DNA from: Methylacidiphilum infernorum V4
GTDB lineage: Bacteria > Verrucomicrobiota > Verrucomicrobiia > Methylacidiphilales > Methylacidiphilaceae
NCBI RefSeq assembly: GCF_000019665.1
Contig: NC_010794.1
Location: 124,001-188,000 of the forward strand
Reading direction: 5' to 3'
DNA length: 64,000 nucleotides
Under the pieces are notes generated by a model, which made no database searches, was not told where the DNA came from, and saw only the letters and a list, made by a program, of their open reading frames with translations. Numbering within the stretch: the stretch's first letter is position 1; each line of letters opens with the position of its first letter. Position numbers and translations under genes: made by a program. Below, in pieces: positions 34,277 to 46,491 of the stretch.

Positions 34277-35592
34277 CTCTTTTCCATGGGCTCCTTAAGC
34301 CCATTTTCTCGTTGCAAGGGAAAGGTTAATTCCATTGTGGTTCCTTTCTCCGGCTCGCTTATCGCTCGGATTTGTCCTCCGTGGAGTTCAACAATCTGCT
34401 TGGTTATGGACAGACCTAGTCCGGTCCCTTTTTGTTCGCTGCTCCGGGATTTGTCTCCACGATAAAACCGGTCAAAGATGAAGGGAAGATCCTTGGAAGG
34501 AATTCCAAAACCGTTGTCGATGATTTTTAACACGAAGTTTTGATCGATTTTTTGGGCTTCAATCACCAGTTTTCTAGGCGGAATGGAAAATTTTAGGGCA
34601 TTGTCGACTAAATTATAAACGGCTTGTTGAAACCAAAAGGGATCGATTTCAACGGTTGGAAGATCGGGCTCGATCAAGAGGTTGACCGTGCATTCCTTTT
34701 GCTTGAAAAGAGGGTGGAGATCCTGGATGGTTTCTTCGAGGAATTCAGCGATGGAGACAGGGGTGGTTTCAATGGTTAATTTGCGGGATTCGAGCTTGGC
34801 AAGAAGAAGAAGGTCTTCAATTAGAGAAGAAAGCCTTTGGCAGTGTTTCTTTAAAATTTCATAGATTCTTTTTACTTCGCTTTTAGAAAGCCTGGGGTTA
34901 TCAGTCAAGGTTTCAACGTAACCCTTAAAAATAGCCAGGGGGGTTCGTAATTCGTGGCTGACATTGATTACAAATTCTTTTCTTGCTTCTTCAAACATCT
35001 TTATTTCGGTGATGTCGCGAAAAACTAGAACCATAATATCACTGGGCAGATCCTGGGATTTGGTGATTACGGGGACGGCATCGACAACAAAATATCCAGA
35101 TAGCTTTCCCTTTGTTTCTGTCCCCAGGATTTCCTGGGACAAAGGTTCTTGGGCTTTAAAAGCTTCTTCGATCATTTTTTCCACTTCGGGAAGCTGGATG
35201 AGTTCAACCAATTTTTTCCCCTGCGGATTTCCACTTAGTCCTAAAATCCTCGTAAAGGATTCATTGGCTATTTTGATAAGATGGCTGCGGTCGATGATCG
35301 CGATCCCTTCAGCCATGGATTTCAGGATGGTGTTTAGATTGATTTCTTCTTCTTTGGAAGCATGGATGAGTCGTTGAAGCTCTGTGGATATAGCCTCGAG
35401 ATTCCTTGATATGGCGGAAAGCAGTGGATCTCCGGTAAGGAGAAAAGAAGGAGGAATTCGTTTATTTTTTATCGCATCAGTGATCTTTTCGATTTTGTGT
35501 AACCTGGATAACCAAAATTTTTGCTTGTGAAAAAAAAGAGCAAGAAAACCGACACACAAGAAAATGACTAGACCGGTCAAAAGCCAAAGCAT
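34273..35592 (-). CDS. PhoR-type sensor histidine kinase
   Basis: 439 residues. A single N-terminal membrane segment (LLTGLVIFLCVGFLALFF) is followed by a linker, a PAS domain (ILKSMAEGIAIIDRSHLIKI) and HisKA with the phospho-acceptor His in FVINVSHELRTPLAIF. The ATPase has N (NLVDNALKF), G1 (IDNGFGIP), F (FDRFYRG) and G2 (GTGLGLSI). There is no large periplasmic sensor, as in PhoR. It lies downstream of a PhoB-type regulator on the same strand. No pst genes are nearby, so phosphate is the likely but unproven signal. Confidence 0.88.
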   Translation of the reverse strand: MLWLLTGLVIFLCVGFLALFFHKQKFWLSRLHKIEKITDAIKNKRIPPSFLLTGDPLLSAISRNLEAISTELQRLIHASKEEEINLNTILKSMAEGIAIIDRSHLIKIANESFTRILGLSGNPQGKKLVELIQLPEVEKMIEEAFKAQEPLSQEILGTETKGKLSGYFVVDAVPVITKSQDLPSDIMVLVFRDITEIKMFEEARKEFVINVSHELRTPLAIFKGYVETLTDNPRLSKSEVKRIYEILKKHCQRLSSLIEDLLLLAKLESRKLTIETTPVSIAEFLEETIQDLHPLFKQKECTVNLLIEPDLPTVEIDPFWFQQAVYNLVDNALKFSIPPRKLVIEAQKIDQNFVLKIIDNGFGIPSKDLPFIFDRFYRGDKSRSSEQKGTGLGLSITKQIVELHGGQIRAISEPEKGTTMELTFPLQRENGLKEPMEKS

Positions 35593-35646
35593 AGCTTGGG
35601 TGGAATGGGGTAAAAATCCAAGATTAGTCTCCCTGTCATAAGAGCC

Positions 35647-36363
35647 TTAGTTCGTTTTTTTAAACCTGTATCCAATACCTCTGACGGTCCTCAAGTATTG
35701 GGAAGCCCTGCCCAGTTTATCCCGGAGTCTCCGGATATGGGTATCGATCGTTCGCGTATCGACTGTTTTATCGTATCCCCAGACTTCCTTTAAAAGCTGT
35801 TCACGACTCTGAACGGCCCCTTCTCTTTCAACAAGGGTAGACAAGAGTCGAAATTCGATAGGGGTCAATTCGATCTTCTTTTTCTTAAAATAGGCGACTT
35901 TATCGATCGGATCGAGCCTGATGCCGTCCTCTTGCTGGATCTGCTCGGCTAAGGGGTTATCTTCCAATCTCCTGCGCAGTATCGACTGTATCCTCAGGAT
36001 CAACTCTCTGGGACTAAAAGGCTTGGCGATGTAGTCATCGGCACCCAATTCAAGGCCTAAAATACGGTCCGAGGGGTCGGACTTCGCGGTCAAAATGACA
36101 ATAGGAATGGATAAGGTATCCGGATCCTTCTTCAAGTATTTGCAAACGTCGAGTCCCGAAAATTCAGGTATCATCAGGTCAAGGACGATCAGATCGGGAA
36201 GTTCTTTTCTGGCGATACGCAACGCCTCCATCCCTTCTTTTGCTCCGATGGTCTCAAAGCCTTGGGAGTTGAGGTGTAAGCAGATTAAAGACAAAACATC
36301 TTCTTCATCTTCGACCACGAGTATTTTTTTCTTTCTTTTATCTATACCCTTATCGGTAGTCAT
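35647..36363 (-). CDS. PhoB/OmpR-family response regulator
   Basis: About 238 residues from ATG 36363 (an upstream start at 36423 is in frame). The receiver domain has acidic pocket VEDEEDV, phospho-acceptor Asp in DLIVLDLMIP, Thr in VILTAKSD and Lys in YIAKPFSPREL. A winged-helix DNA-binding domain follows, with ELTPIEFRLLSTLVEREG and VDTRTIDTHIRRLRDKLG. It is paired with the downstream kinase gene, 54 bases away, and diverges from gyrB across a 300-base region. Confidence 0.9.
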   Translation of the reverse strand: MTTDKGIDKRKKKILVVEDEEDVLSLICLHLNSQGFETIGAKEGMEALRIARKELPDLIVLDLMIPEFSGLDVCKYLKKDPDTLSIPIVILTAKSDPSDRILGLELGADDYIAKPFSPRELILRIQSILRRRLEDNPLAEQIQQEDGIRLDPIDKVAYFKKKKIELTPIEFRLLSTLVEREGAVQSREQLLKEVWGYDKTVDTRTIDTHIRRLRDKLGRASQYLRTVRGIGYRFKKTN

Positions 36364-36568
36364 GGATACACAACACCGCTCGATGATGAAAAAAGAGCTT
36401 AAAGAATTATTCTCTACTAACATTAGAATAGAATGAAGAGAATGTTAAAGCGAAAATTTCGTCAAAAAAGTCGCTTTTGCTTGCAATTTCTCACCAAAGG
36501 GGATACTCTAGATAGCAACGTCGTTCGATCTCCATTATTTTTTTTCTTTAAATCCCTCCCATTCTAGA

Positions 36569-36574
36569 TATAAT
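36569..36574 (+). promoter_or_regulatory. Possible -10 element for gyrB
   Basis: A perfect TATAAT lies about 95 bases upstream of gyrB in the divergent region. No convincing -35 is found at the right distance, so this is tentative. Confidence 0.3.
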
Positions 36575-36650
36575 AACATTAATGAGTTTCAATTAGATCT
36601 TTTTTTAGCCCTTTAAAGATTCTCAAAGGCTTAACCGTTTTTTGCAGTGA

Positions 36651-39194
<2,544 letters not shown>

Positions 39195-39226
39195 TAACCG
39201 GCTGTTTTTGTATTTTGTTTGAATTT

Positions 39227-41836
39227 ATGCCTCAAGAACCAGAAAACGGTAACCAACAATTGGATAGTCCGGATAACTCTTCGGTTCACTTGGTGGACGT
39301 GTCCGAAGAGATGAAGAGCTGTTTCATCGACTATGCCATGTCGGTGATTATCGCGCGGGCATTGCCGGACGTCAGGGATGGTTTAAAACCATCCCAGCGT
39401 CGAATTCTTTTTGCCATGCATGAGCTCGGCCTGGCTCCTAACCGGAAGCATTTAAAATGTGCAAAAATAGTGGGTGAAACCATGGGCAATTTCCATCCCC
39501 ATGGCGATCAAGCTATTTATCCCACCCTGGTGCACATGGCCCAGCCTTGGGCGATGCGCGAAGTGCTGATCGATGGCCAAGGAAATTTTGGTTCTATTGA
39601 AGGAGATCCCCCAGCAGCCATGCGTTATACCGAAGCACGGCTTTCCGCGGCGGGGGCTTTGCTCATGGCGGATATGGATAAGGATACCGTGGATTTTGTG
39701 CCCAACTATGACGAAACCCGGATGGAGCCCTCGGTATTTCCCGCTTCTTTTCCCAATTTGATTGTTAACGGGGCAACGGGTATTGCCGTAGGTATGGCTA
39801 CGAATATCCCTCCCCATAATCTTTCTGAAACGATTGATGGGCTGGTTGCCTTGATCGACCATCCCGGTCTTTCTTCCGAAGAGCTTTTGGAATATATAAA
39901 AGGCCCGGATTTCCCTACGGGGGGAGTGATTTTAGGGAGGGAAGGAATCGTTAATTATTTTACTACGGGCAGGGGGAGCCTTAAGGTGAGGGGAGAAATC
40001 CATGTTGAAGAACTCAGGGGAGGGAAGTCGGCGATCGTGATCGATGAAATTCCTTATAACGTCAATAGGGCCTCTCTTGTTGAAAAAATTGGAGAACTGG
40101 TCAATCAAAAAGTTATCCAGGAAATTGCCGATATCAGGGATGAATCCGATGAAAACACCCGGGTGGTCATCGAGCTGAAGAGGGATGCCGTGGCCAAGGT
40201 GGTCGCCAACAATCTTTACAGGCATACCCCTTTACAGACCACCTTTGCTGTGAACATGGTCGCGATTGATCGGCTGCGTCCCAAGTCACTTAATTTAAAA
40301 GAACTGTTGAGTTGCTATCTGGATCACCGGCATGAGGTCGTAACCAGGAGAACGCGGTTTGATTTAAACAAAGCCTTGGAAAGGGCCGAAGTTCTCGAAG
40401 GATTTTTGATCGCTTTAAGTAGATTGCAAGAGTTTATCGAGATTATAAGGCAATCCTCTAATAGAGATGAAGCCCGAAGGAAACTTTTGGATAGGGAGTT
40501 TTCCCCTGAATGGATCGAAAGCCTGGGTATACCCCTTGATGGGCAGAGGATGACTGAGGGAGCAATGTATAGACTGTCCCTCAGGCAGGTTGAAGCCATT
40601 TTGGATTTAAGATTATATCAACTGACGGGCCTTGAAAGGGAAAAAATAGCCGGCGAATATGCAGAATTGCTGGAAAAAATTAAGCAGTTTCGTCTCATAC
40701 TGGCCAGCGAGGAAAAAATCTGGGCTATCGTCAAGGCTGAACTCCTCGAGATCAAGGAGAAATATGGGAACCCAAGAAAGACGAAAATTATTCCCGATGA
40801 GGGAGAAGTGGCCTTTGAAGACCTGGTTGCCAACCAACGGGTGGTTATTACCCTTACCCACAACGGGTTTATTAAAAGAACGAGTCTAGACAGTTACAGG
40901 TCTCAAAGAAGGGGAGGAAGAGGGGTAATAGGGATGTCTACCCAAGATACGGGGGTAGAGGAAGAGAAAGATTTTGTTGAATCTTTGTTCAACGCTTCGA
41001 CCCATGATTTCCTGCTCTTTTTTACAACGGACGGAAGGGTTTATATCCAAAGAGTCTATGAAATTCCTGAAAAAGAAAGGGCGAGTAAAGGTAAAAATAT
41101 AGCCAGCATTCTTGAATTAAAGCCGACAGAAGAAATTGCCTCGATGTTGAGGATAGTTGCTAATACGCAGGCTTCAGATGGGAGAGAATCATCGTGGGAT
41201 AAAGAAGGCTATATATTTTTTTGTACCTTAAAAGGAAAGGTGAAGAAAACCCCTGTCAGTGAGTTTCGTAATATTCGTAAAGGGGGTATAACGGCCATTT
41301 CTATCGAGGAAAACGACAAGCTTATCGATTGCTTGTTTACGGATGGACAGAAAGAAATCGTTTTAATTACCAAGGAAGGACAAAGCATAAGGTTTTCAGA
41401 AAGCGACGTTCGTCCCATGGGAAGAAATGCCGCCGGAGTCATAGGGATCGACTTGCAGCCCGGAGACGAGGTCGTAGGGATGTCTATCGTTGATCATAGG
41501 GCAACTTTGCTGGTTGTCAGTGAAAAGGGAATGGGGAAAAGAACTTCTTTTGAAGAATACCGCAAGCAGAAAAGAGGGGGACAGGGAGTAATAACGATGA
41601 AAACCTCCGATAAAACGGGCAAAGTGGTAAAAGCGATCACCGTTTTGGATGATGACGAGCTGTTAGTCCTTACCCTTAAAGGAAATGTAATTCGGATCCA
41701 TGTTAAAGATCTTCGAAAAACGGGAAGAAATACCCAAGGTGTTCGGCTCGTCCAATTGGACAGCGAAGATAAAGTCACTTCCATCGCCCGGATTATTCCA
41801 GACAAAGAAGACAATGAAGAGCCTTTATTTCCTTAA
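39227..41836 (+). CDS. gyrA: DNA gyrase subunit A
   Basis: About 869 residues from ATG 39227; a TTG at 39215 is in frame but less likely. The breakage-reunion domain contains RALPDVRDGLKPSQRRILF, GNFHPHGDQAIYPTLVHMAQ, and the catalytic Tyr in MRYTEARLS. The C-terminal six-bladed beta-pinwheel shows repeated blades, and the GyrA-box is recognisable as QRRGGRGV, distinguishing it from ParC. It works with the product of gyrB just upstream. Confidence 0.97.
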   Translation: MPQEPENGNQQLDSPDNSSVHLVDVSEEMKSCFIDYAMSVIIARALPDVRDGLKPSQRRILFAMHELGLAPNRKHLKCAKIVGETMGNFHPHGDQAIYPTLVHMAQPWAMREVLIDGQGNFGSIEGDPPAAMRYTEARLSAAGALLMADMDKDTVDFVPNYDETRMEPSVFPASFPNLIVNGATGIAVGMATNIPPHNLSETIDGLVALIDHPGLSSEELLEYIKGPDFPTGGVILGREGIVNYFTTGRGSLKVRGEIHVEELRGGKSAIVIDEIPYNVNRASLVEKIGELVNQKVIQEIADIRDESDENTRVVIELKRDAVAKVVANNLYRHTPLQTTFAVNMVAIDRLRPKSLNLKELLSCYLDHRHEVVTRRTRFDLNKALERAEVLEGFLIALSRLQEFIEIIRQSSNRDEARRKLLDREFSPEWIESLGIPLDGQRMTEGAMYRLSLRQVEAILDLRLYQLTGLEREKIAGEYAELLEKIKQFRLILASEEKIWAIVKAELLEIKEKYGNPRKTKIIPDEGEVAFEDLVANQRVVITLTHNGFIKRTSLDSYRSQRRGGRGVIGMSTQDTGVEEEKDFVESLFNASTHDFLLFFTTDGRVYIQRVYEIPEKERASKGKNIASILELKPTEEIASMLRIVANTQASDGRESSWDKEGYIFFCTLKGKVKKTPVSEFRNIRKGGITAISIEENDKLIDCLFTDGQKEIVLITKEGQSIRFSESDVRPMGRNAAGVIGIDLQPGDEVVGMSIVDHRATLLVVSEKGMGKRTSFEEYRKQKRGGQGVITMKTSDKTGKVVKAITVLDDDELLVLTLKGNVIRIHVKDLRKTGRNTQGVRLVQLDSEDKVTSIARIIPDKEDNEEPLFP

Positions 41837-42438
41837 TTTATCCCTGGCTAAAGCGGCATCTTCACATCCAGCCTCACCAGGAAACGGGATGAAGAGAGCA
41901 CTCTTAGGCAACTTTTTTTTGTTGCTCTAGGTTTTTTTCCCATGGATCCGCGCTCTCCTGCTGATCCTAGGTAGCCCGGCGACTCTCCCATAGGCTTGGA
42001 TGATTCCCAAGAGGATGCCTTGGCAGGAATAAATATAATAAAGATGGACCCAATGACTATCCCTTTAAGTATTTTTTAGCGAACTACAATGTCCCCGTTA
42101 ACGTGGGTAAAAGGAAAGGGCCGTGCCGCGTGCCGGGTAGGAACAAACCAATAAGGAGATCGACCAAGGATTATTCCTTGGCGATTTTTAAGGCCGTGCG
42201 GCCTTAGACTTACGGGTTGTAGATTACCCAGCGATTGCTGCTTACCCAAAAAAAACTACCTAGCCCTTCATTGAGTCCGGTTATCTTGTTGTCTTGGGCT
42301 TGAGGGCAGAGCCTGCCCGCTCCAATGGCTCTACTATCCTGAACTTGCGGTCATTTTCTTGGGAATCAACGGCGCAGTCTCCTTCCATTCTTCTCTTGGA
42401 TATTACCCCTGGACACCCCCTTGAGTAGAATTGGCATA
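41837..42438. other. Intergenic region after gyrA
   Basis: 602 bases between the convergent ends of gyrA and the Sua5-like gene. Apart from the double hairpin at 42164-42206 nothing is recognisable. Confidence 0.5.
42164..42206 (+). terminator. Double hairpin, possible terminator
   Basis: Two perfect 7-bp stems lie side by side: CCAAGGA-TTAT-TCCTTGG (42164-42181), then five T (42185-42189), and TAAGGCC-GTGC-GGCCTTA (42189-42206). They are 328 bases after gyrA, so they may end a longer gyrA message or a small RNA in the gap. Confidence 0.45.
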
Positions 42439-43413
42439 TCAGCTCTTCCCTGCTGCTTTTTTTAGCCTATCATTGATGGCTATACCCAGTCCTTTTTCGG
42501 GAAGGAGTAAAGCATAAATTTTTTCTACCCCGCTTTTGTCAAGATCGCGAAGCATCTGGAATAGGTTTGCTGCTGCTTCAGTAAGAGATTTCCGGGGAGA
42601 AAGGTTCCTGAACGTTTTAAAACCCTGAGTATCTTCTTCTCCCCAAAAAAGCAAAGCACTATTTTTTCTTTTATACAAGGGTAGATCGGTAAGAGTAAAA
42701 ACGGTTTCTAGAGGGGTTGATGGAGCATAATGCCTTGGGAATCTCCCTGGAGCCAGGTTCCATCCTGTAGAGGGCGGGGGGATAGTTACAGGGCCGATTT
42801 TTCTTTCAATTTCTTCTTTGGAAATGGCGCCGAATCGAAGTAACAAGGGAGGAATTTGAGCGAAAGAAACTACGGTAGATTCAATTCCTACTTGGCATGG
42901 ACCCCCGTCTAAAATAAAGGGGATAATCTGGTCGAACTCTTCGTAGACGGCTTGAGCGGTTGTAGGGCTGATTTTCCCAAATTTGTTGGCGCTGGGTGCT
43001 GCTAGGGGCCTGCCGAATTTTTGGATCAATTCTAATGTTAAAGGGTGCTTGGGCACCCTGAAGCCGGCAAAAGGAAGACCTGCAGTGACAATGTCGGGAA
43101 TAGATTCCTTTTTTTTAAGAACGAGAGTCAATGGACCGGGCCAAAAGCTTTCTCCGAGTATTCTCGCTTCATCAGGCAAATCGCAGACATAAAAGCCCAC
43201 TTCTTTAAGAGAAGAACAGTGGACGATGACGGGGTCAATTTTGGGTCTTTTTTTCAGCTCAAAAATTCGAGCTACGGCTTCAGGATTTAGACCGTCTGCC
43301 GCTAAACCGTAAACCGTTTCGGTAGGGATAGCGACAACTTCACCTTTATTTAAAAGGTCAACAGCCTTTTCTATTGCCTTTTTGATTTCTAGATTAAATT
43401 CTTTATCTTTCAT
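42439..43413 (-). CDS. L-threonylcarbamoyladenylate synthase, Sua5 type
   Basis: 324 residues. It makes threonylcarbamoyl-AMP from Thr, bicarbonate and ATP for the t6A37 modification of tRNAs. The YrdC core is clear: VAIPTETVYGLAADGLN, KKRPKIDPVIVH, FWPGPLTLVL, AAPSANKFGKISPT and GIESTVVSF. The C-terminal ~110 residues (APGRFPRHYAPSTPLE onward) are the extra Sua5 domain absent from short TsaC. It starts at ATG 43413 and diverges from fmt over 154 bases. Confidence 0.94.
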   Translation of the reverse strand: MKDKEFNLEIKKAIEKAVDLLNKGEVVAIPTETVYGLAADGLNPEAVARIFELKKRPKIDPVIVHCSSLKEVGFYVCDLPDEARILGESFWPGPLTLVLKKKESIPDIVTAGLPFAGFRVPKHPLTLELIQKFGRPLAAPSANKFGKISPTTAQAVYEEFDQIIPFILDGGPCQVGIESTVVSFAQIPPLLLRFGAISKEEIERKIGPVTIPPPSTGWNLAPGRFPRHYAPSTPLETVFTLTDLPLYKRKNSALLFWGEEDTQGFKTFRNLSPRKSLTEAAANLFQMLRDLDKSGVEKIYALLLPEKGLGIAINDRLKKAAGKS

Positions 43414-43567
43414 GAATTAAAAAACATCGAATAGATGAAAGTAGGCTTTGATTAAAAAATGCGAAAGGGAGCTCTTTATAAAAAGCATGAAAATACAAAA
43501 ATCCTTCTTTATGCCTATTAAAAAAAATTTTTGAAGAAATCGAATTCTTTACATGAGATAATAGCCA

Positions 43568-44530
43568 ATGATGAGAGTTGTATTTATCGGCACGGGAGAT
43601 TTCGGTGTCCCAAGCCTTGAAGCGATAGCCCTGGATGGAAGATATACTATACCGGCAGTTGTGACCCAGGCTGACAAACCTTTGGGGAGGCAAAAGGAAG
43701 TTATCCCTTCACCTATAAAAAGGACCGCTTTAAAACATCACATATGGGTTTTTCAACCTGAAAACATAAATTCTGCGGGTTCAATTCAACAGATCCAATT
43801 TCTTAAACCTGATCTGCTCGTGGTTTGCGACTATGGACAAATATTGTCGAAAGCCGTACTGGAAATTCCTTCAATAGGTGCTCTAAACATCCATGGCTCT
43901 CTGCTTCCCAAGTATCGTGGAGCATCTCCGATTCAGGCCGCCATAATGAACAGGGACAAAGAAACAGGAGTGACGGTCATATGGATGGATGAAGGCATTG
44001 ATACGGGAGATATTTTGATGAGCGATAAGCTGTTGGTTCGCTCTACCGACACGGCTGAAACATTACATCATAGACTTGCCGAGCTTGGGGCTCGATTAAT
44101 TATCCAATCCTTGGAAGCGATTAGGGCGGGCAAAGCCCCTCGGATCCCTCAAAATAACGCCCTTGCTTCTTATGCTAAGAAAATCAAAAAAGAGCAGGCC
44201 CTGATCGACTGGACAAAGGATCGACACGAAATTGACGCGATGATTCGAGCCTTTAATCCGTGGCCCGTCGCTTTTACCACCGTTTGGATCGGAGGAGAGA
44301 AAAAAATTTTAAAGATATTTAAAGTGATCATTTCTCATCGGGCAAAAGGTATGCCCGGCGAAGTGGTTCGAATCGATCGGCATGGCATTCTCGTTGCCGC
44401 GGGCCGTTCCGGTGGGCTTCTGTTGAGAGAGGTCCAGCTTGAAGGTAGGAAAAGGATGCATGCTGCAGATTTTGCTCGTGGAGCCCGGTTAGCTATAGGT
44501 ACGGTTTTGGGGCAAAAAGATGAGCAATAG
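43568..44530 (+). CDS. fmt: Methionyl-tRNA formyltransferase
   Basis: 320 residues. Formylates initiator Met-tRNA with 10-formyl-THF. The Rossmann domain begins VVFIGTGDFGVPSLEAI; the active site includes ALNIHGSLLPKYRGASPIQAAI (Asn, His), and TGVTVIWMDEGIDTGDIL (Asp). The C-terminal OB-fold domain starts near residue 205. Normal length. The downstream gene overlaps its last 11 bases, so they are cotranscribed. No def gene is present in the window. Confidence 0.96.
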   Translation: MMRVVFIGTGDFGVPSLEAIALDGRYTIPAVVTQADKPLGRQKEVIPSPIKRTALKHHIWVFQPENINSAGSIQQIQFLKPDLLVVCDYGQILSKAVLEIPSIGALNIHGSLLPKYRGASPIQAAIMNRDKETGVTVIWMDEGIDTGDILMSDKLLVRSTDTAETLHHRLAELGARLIIQSLEAIRAGKAPRIPQNNALASYAKKIKKEQALIDWTKDRHEIDAMIRAFNPWPVAFTTVWIGGEKKILKIFKVIISHRAKGMPGEVVRIDRHGILVAAGRSGGLLLREVQLEGRKRMHAADFARGARLAIGTVLGQKDEQ

Positions 44531-44978
44531 CTCTTATGGAACAATACTTGCAGCAATAAGTCTTGATGGGAAGTACTTAACCCGGGAGTTCTCCCCGGCC
44601 TTGCTCTGTCAAAGGCTTTTGCCTTTGAAAGAGGAGGATTCAAGGGAAATTTTGACCGATCTCGATTGGGATGCCCCGGATAAGGCTGCTTTTCGATTAA
44701 AAAAAATTAATCCTAGCTCCTTGGAAAAAATCTTTTCCTTGAAGCATCCTTTTTTTCTTTTGGGTTCCCCGACGGCCAATAAGCTGGCCTTGGAGGCTAA
44801 AGCAGTAGATAGGATAGCCTTGTTGTGGACGCCTTCTTTATATCCGGAAAGAAAAAAGTTTTTGATTGAAGCTTCTTTCCCTGCTCATCAAAGAATAAAA
44901 TTCAAACTGGAATCTTGGGAAGTCTTTCCAGAAGGCTGCGCTTGCCATTATAAAGTGGCGGCTAACGAAAAAAGATAA
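44520..44978 (+). CDS. Hypothetical protein coupled to fmt
   Basis: 152 residues with no recognised family. ATG 44520 lies inside the end of fmt. The sequence is globular without membrane segments or signal. It contains a short stretch resembling a nucleotide or sugar-binding loop (FFLLGSPTANKLALEA), and its two Cys lie together near the end (GCACHY). The overlap suggests coupled translation with fmt. Function unknown. Confidence 0.62.
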   Translation: MSNSSYGTILAAISLDGKYLTREFSPALLCQRLLPLKEEDSREILTDLDWDAPDKAAFRLKKINPSSLEKIFSLKHPFFLLGSPTANKLALEAKAVDRIALLWTPSLYPERKKFLIEASFPAHQRIKFKLESWEVFPEGCACHYKVAANEKR

Positions 44979-45022
44979 TTTTTTGTAGTCTAGAAGTTTT
45001 TTCAATGTGTTATAAGGAAATC

Positions 45023-45664
45023 ATGATCAAAATAAGAATATTTTATGTTTTGGTTTTCCCTTTTTTCTTTGTTTTGAGTTTATATGCCCAAAGGCCTTTT
45101 AGTTTACCCAAGCAGTTCTCTGTTTCTCAAGTCATCAAGGTAGGCAGTGGAGAGATCATTCAAAGGATTTTTGTTGATGGAGATAAAATCAGGGTTGAGG
45201 GACCAACGGGAATCCAGCAGCAAATCAATATTATTCGAAAAGATAAAAAAATCATTTACACCCTTTTCCCCGATGAACACATCTATTTTGAACATCCAAT
45301 CAAGGAAGAAACTCCCCTATATGATATTACTCCTGGTGATCCCTCGGCAAAATGGACCCTTCTTGGGACAGAGAACCTTCAAGGGGCGCTTTGCAGCAAA
45401 TACTTGATGGAGTCCAAAGCGGGTAAAGCTACTTTTTGGATTGAAAAAGAGACTGGAGCTCCCATCCAGATTATGCCAGAAAAAGGAAACATCGTTGTAG
45501 TCTGGAAAGATTACAAAGTAGGTCCCCAGCCCGAGGATCTTTTCGTGATTCCTTCGGGTTTTCAGCAAATCGAAAACTATTCCATCGACCCGGGGAACAA
45601 GGAACCCGGACAAGAGGAAAAAAAACCCTTGCCTCTTCCTGCTTCACCTCACCAAGTACAGTGA
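45023..45664 (+). CDS. Secreted LolA/DUF4412-like protein
   Basis: About 213 residues from ATG 45023 (an ATG at 45005 adds six residues). A signal peptide (IRIFYVLVFPFFFVLSLYAQ) is followed by a beta-rich domain. It has regularly spaced strands (QRIFVDGDKIRVEG, KKIIYTLFPDEHIYFE, CSKYLMESKAGKATFWIEKE) like the LolA/LppX fold family proteins annotated DUF4412. The C-terminus is Pro/Glu/Lys-rich and probably disordered. It follows the hypothetical gene by 44 bases. A lipid- or hydrophobe-binding periplasmic role is plausible. Confidence 0.62.
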   Translation: MIKIRIFYVLVFPFFFVLSLYAQRPFSLPKQFSVSQVIKVGSGEIIQRIFVDGDKIRVEGPTGIQQQINIIRKDKKIIYTLFPDEHIYFEHPIKEETPLYDITPGDPSAKWTLLGTENLQGALCSKYLMESKAGKATFWIEKETGAPIQIMPEKGNIVVVWKDYKVGPQPEDLFVIPSGFQQIENYSIDPGNKEPGQEEKKPLPLPASPHQVQ

Positions 45665-45730
45665 CTGGGAGCTAAATGTAGTATTGCATGCGCATTAATA
45701 TAATAATGGTGATTAGGGAAAGTGAGATGA

Positions 45731-45958
45731 GCAGAATCAAGGCGTCGGACGCTCAAGGATCTGGAATGGACATGCCCGCAATGCAGGACACACCACGACC
45801 GTGACCTGAACGCGCCAACAAATCTTGAGTGCCACCTGCCCACTGCGGTGAGTTCCACCGAAAGGCAGGCCTGTGGAGAGGCAGGCTCTGGCTCAGCTCG
45901 CAATACCCGAGTAAAACCATCCTCGATGAAGCATGAAGTCAGCTTTGTTCCTGTTTGA
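45731..45958 (+). pseudogene. 3' remnant of an IS200/IS605-type tnpB
   Basis: The frame reads DLEWTCPQCRTHHDRDLNAP, then QACGEAGSGS and KHEVSFVPV before TGA 45956-45958. This is the C-terminal zinc-finger half (CPxC) and the last RuvC motif (HDRDLNA, with catalytic Asp) of TnpB, followed by its typical tail. Everything upstream of a TGA at 45728 is lost, so only about a fifth of the gene remains. Confidence 0.75.
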
Positions 45959-46026
45959 GCAGCAGTGAGTAAGTCTGACGGAACGGTTAACAGAGTGGGC
46001 TTAGCTAAACACTTTTGATCACGTTT

Positions 46027-46407
46027 TTAGGAATACCGCGTGAGCTCGACCCCTCCGATGATTATCCCCGACACCTGCCCGCTTTGCTGGCTGACGCTCA
46101 TCGCGGCCCGTTCGCGCTTTCGTAGCTCCGCTGTAGCCCGTGTAGGGTCGCTGATGAATCGAGCGCCTCTTAGATGCTCAAAAGCCTGCTGTCTAGAGGC
46201 AAGCCGGATTCCTGCGATTGCTCCCAAAAGCATCAGAAAGTAGACGAGCAAGACCCGCGGCTCGTGGAGCAGATCAGGCAAGCTATACAGACTGTAGAGG
46301 TTGACGCCAATGGCCAGGGAGGAAGCTACAGTCAAGCCAACAAGGGCTCCGGAAAGTGCTCAGATCTGGACCTCTTCGACTCTGACGAGCAGGCTCGGTT
46401 CGCTCAT
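46027..46407 (-). pseudogene. Truncated conjugative coupling protein (TraD/VirD4-like)
   Basis: On the minus strand, from ATG 46407, the frame has an in-frame TGA at 46362-46360. It then continues with membrane segments (VLLVYFLMLLGAIAGIRLA) and LRGARFISDP, and ends near GIIIGGVELTR. This matches the N-terminal membrane part and the strand before the ATPase of type IV coupling proteins. It breaks off at 46027 before any Walker motif. It is about 70 bases from the tnpB remnant. The GC-rich composition differs from its surroundings. Family call is tentative. Confidence 0.5.
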
Positions 46408-46491
46408 CGCTCGTTCTAAAAAATATGCACAATTTTTTAGGAAAATAAAGATGAAATATTTACACTTTCGCTGACGTGATAATTCGGTAAT

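Noticed and set aside
45649-45903. Minus-strand frame opposite the tnpB remnant
   Set aside because: The plus strand carries clear TnpB motifs, so this is an antisense shadow.
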